NCBI GenBank assembly: GCA_003640385.1
Contig: RCAB01000036.1
Coordinates: 62,001-126,000, forward strand
Direction: 5' to 3'
Origin: Setaria digitata
Taxonomy: Eukaryota > Nematoda > Chromadorea > Rhabditida > Setariidae
Length of the DNA stretch: 64,000 nucleotides
Part shown: positions 63,771-64,000 of the stretch, piece by piece
Layout of the letters: each line of letters starts with the position of its first letter
Numbering within the stretch: the stretch's first letter is position 1
The notes under the pieces: generated by a model
The model's database searches: none
Seen by the model: only the letters and a program-made list of their open reading frames with translations
What the model was told of the DNA's origin: nothing
Position numbers and translations under genes: made by a program

Positions 63771-64000
63771 TTAATTCCTCACTTTCATGTCACACTTTCA
63801 TTTCAACTAGAAATATTAACTACTAAAAAAACTGCTTAATCTCGAATGTCTTCGACATTCCAAAGTCATATATCTTCCACTGGGGAATTTTAGATTCCAC
63901 AAATCGAAAGTTTTCGAGTGTTATAAATCAGAACAATTCCAGGTTTTCAACGGTCCATATGATTTCGAAAATATAACATATTTCATACGTATTCGTAATA
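63771..64000. other. 3' flank of REEP copy B
   Basis: The last 230 bases hold only AT-rich sequence after the stop codon; no exon or signal I can support. Confidence 0.5.

Noticed and set aside
1..64000. CRISPR arrays, bacterial operons, rRNA and tRNA genes.
   Set aside because: None seen; the DNA is intron-rich animal sequence. A tRNA could be missed by eye; tRNAscan-SE would settle it.

Overview
The window looks like nuclear DNA of a nematode. It is about two-thirds A+T. Genes are split into many short exons with mostly GT-AG junctions and T-rich acceptors ending TTTCAG, on both strands. Every recognisable protein is of animal type and closest in my memory to nematode families. The fatty-acid-binding protein, the DRE-1/FBXO11 protein and the PAR-like bZIP fit a spirurid (clade III, filaria-like) worm, but that rank is an inference. 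All gene models were built by eye, by translating exons, checking splice dinucleotides and matching reading phase across junctions. Exon ends are good to a base or two where phases agree and are flagged where they do not.

Layout. (1) 1-1,517, minus: the 5' four exons of a cytosolic fatty-acid-binding protein, whose last residues lie outside the window. (2) 4,954-16,172, minus: a complete 19-exon dre-1/FBXO11 gene (about 915 aa; F-box, parallel beta-helix repeats, UBR zinc finger). (3) 16,173-19,199: a 3-kb divergent intergenic region. (4) 19,200-22,488, plus: NOP53/GLTSCR2 ribosome-biogenesis factor in 10 exons. (5) 23,307-24,336, plus: an unrecognised 73-aa gene in 4 exons. (6) 24,990-29,588, plus: a 275-aa PAR-type bZIP transcription factor in 4 exons. 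(7) 31,415-43,871, minus: a very large multi-Tudor, multi-zinc-finger protein (26 exons traced, at least 1,255 aa, N-terminus not found). (8) 50,135-56,621, plus: a two-pore-domain potassium channel whose cytoplasmic tail carries two fibronectin type III domains. (9) 57,299-63,770, plus: two tandem REEP/DP1/HVA22-family genes with matching exon structure. Between their membrane domains lies a set of exons for a polar tail that belongs either to the first copy or to an unnamed gene.

The genes do not form an evident pathway. They read as an ordinary stretch of animal chromosome: ubiquitin-ligase substrate adaptor, ribosome assembly, transcription factor, RNP/Tudor protein, ion channel, ER-shaping proteins. 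The parts most worth a second look are the K2P-FN3 fusion with an altered first selectivity filter and an AT-AG intron, the Tudor/zinc-knuckle giant, and the REEP duplication with its odd tail.
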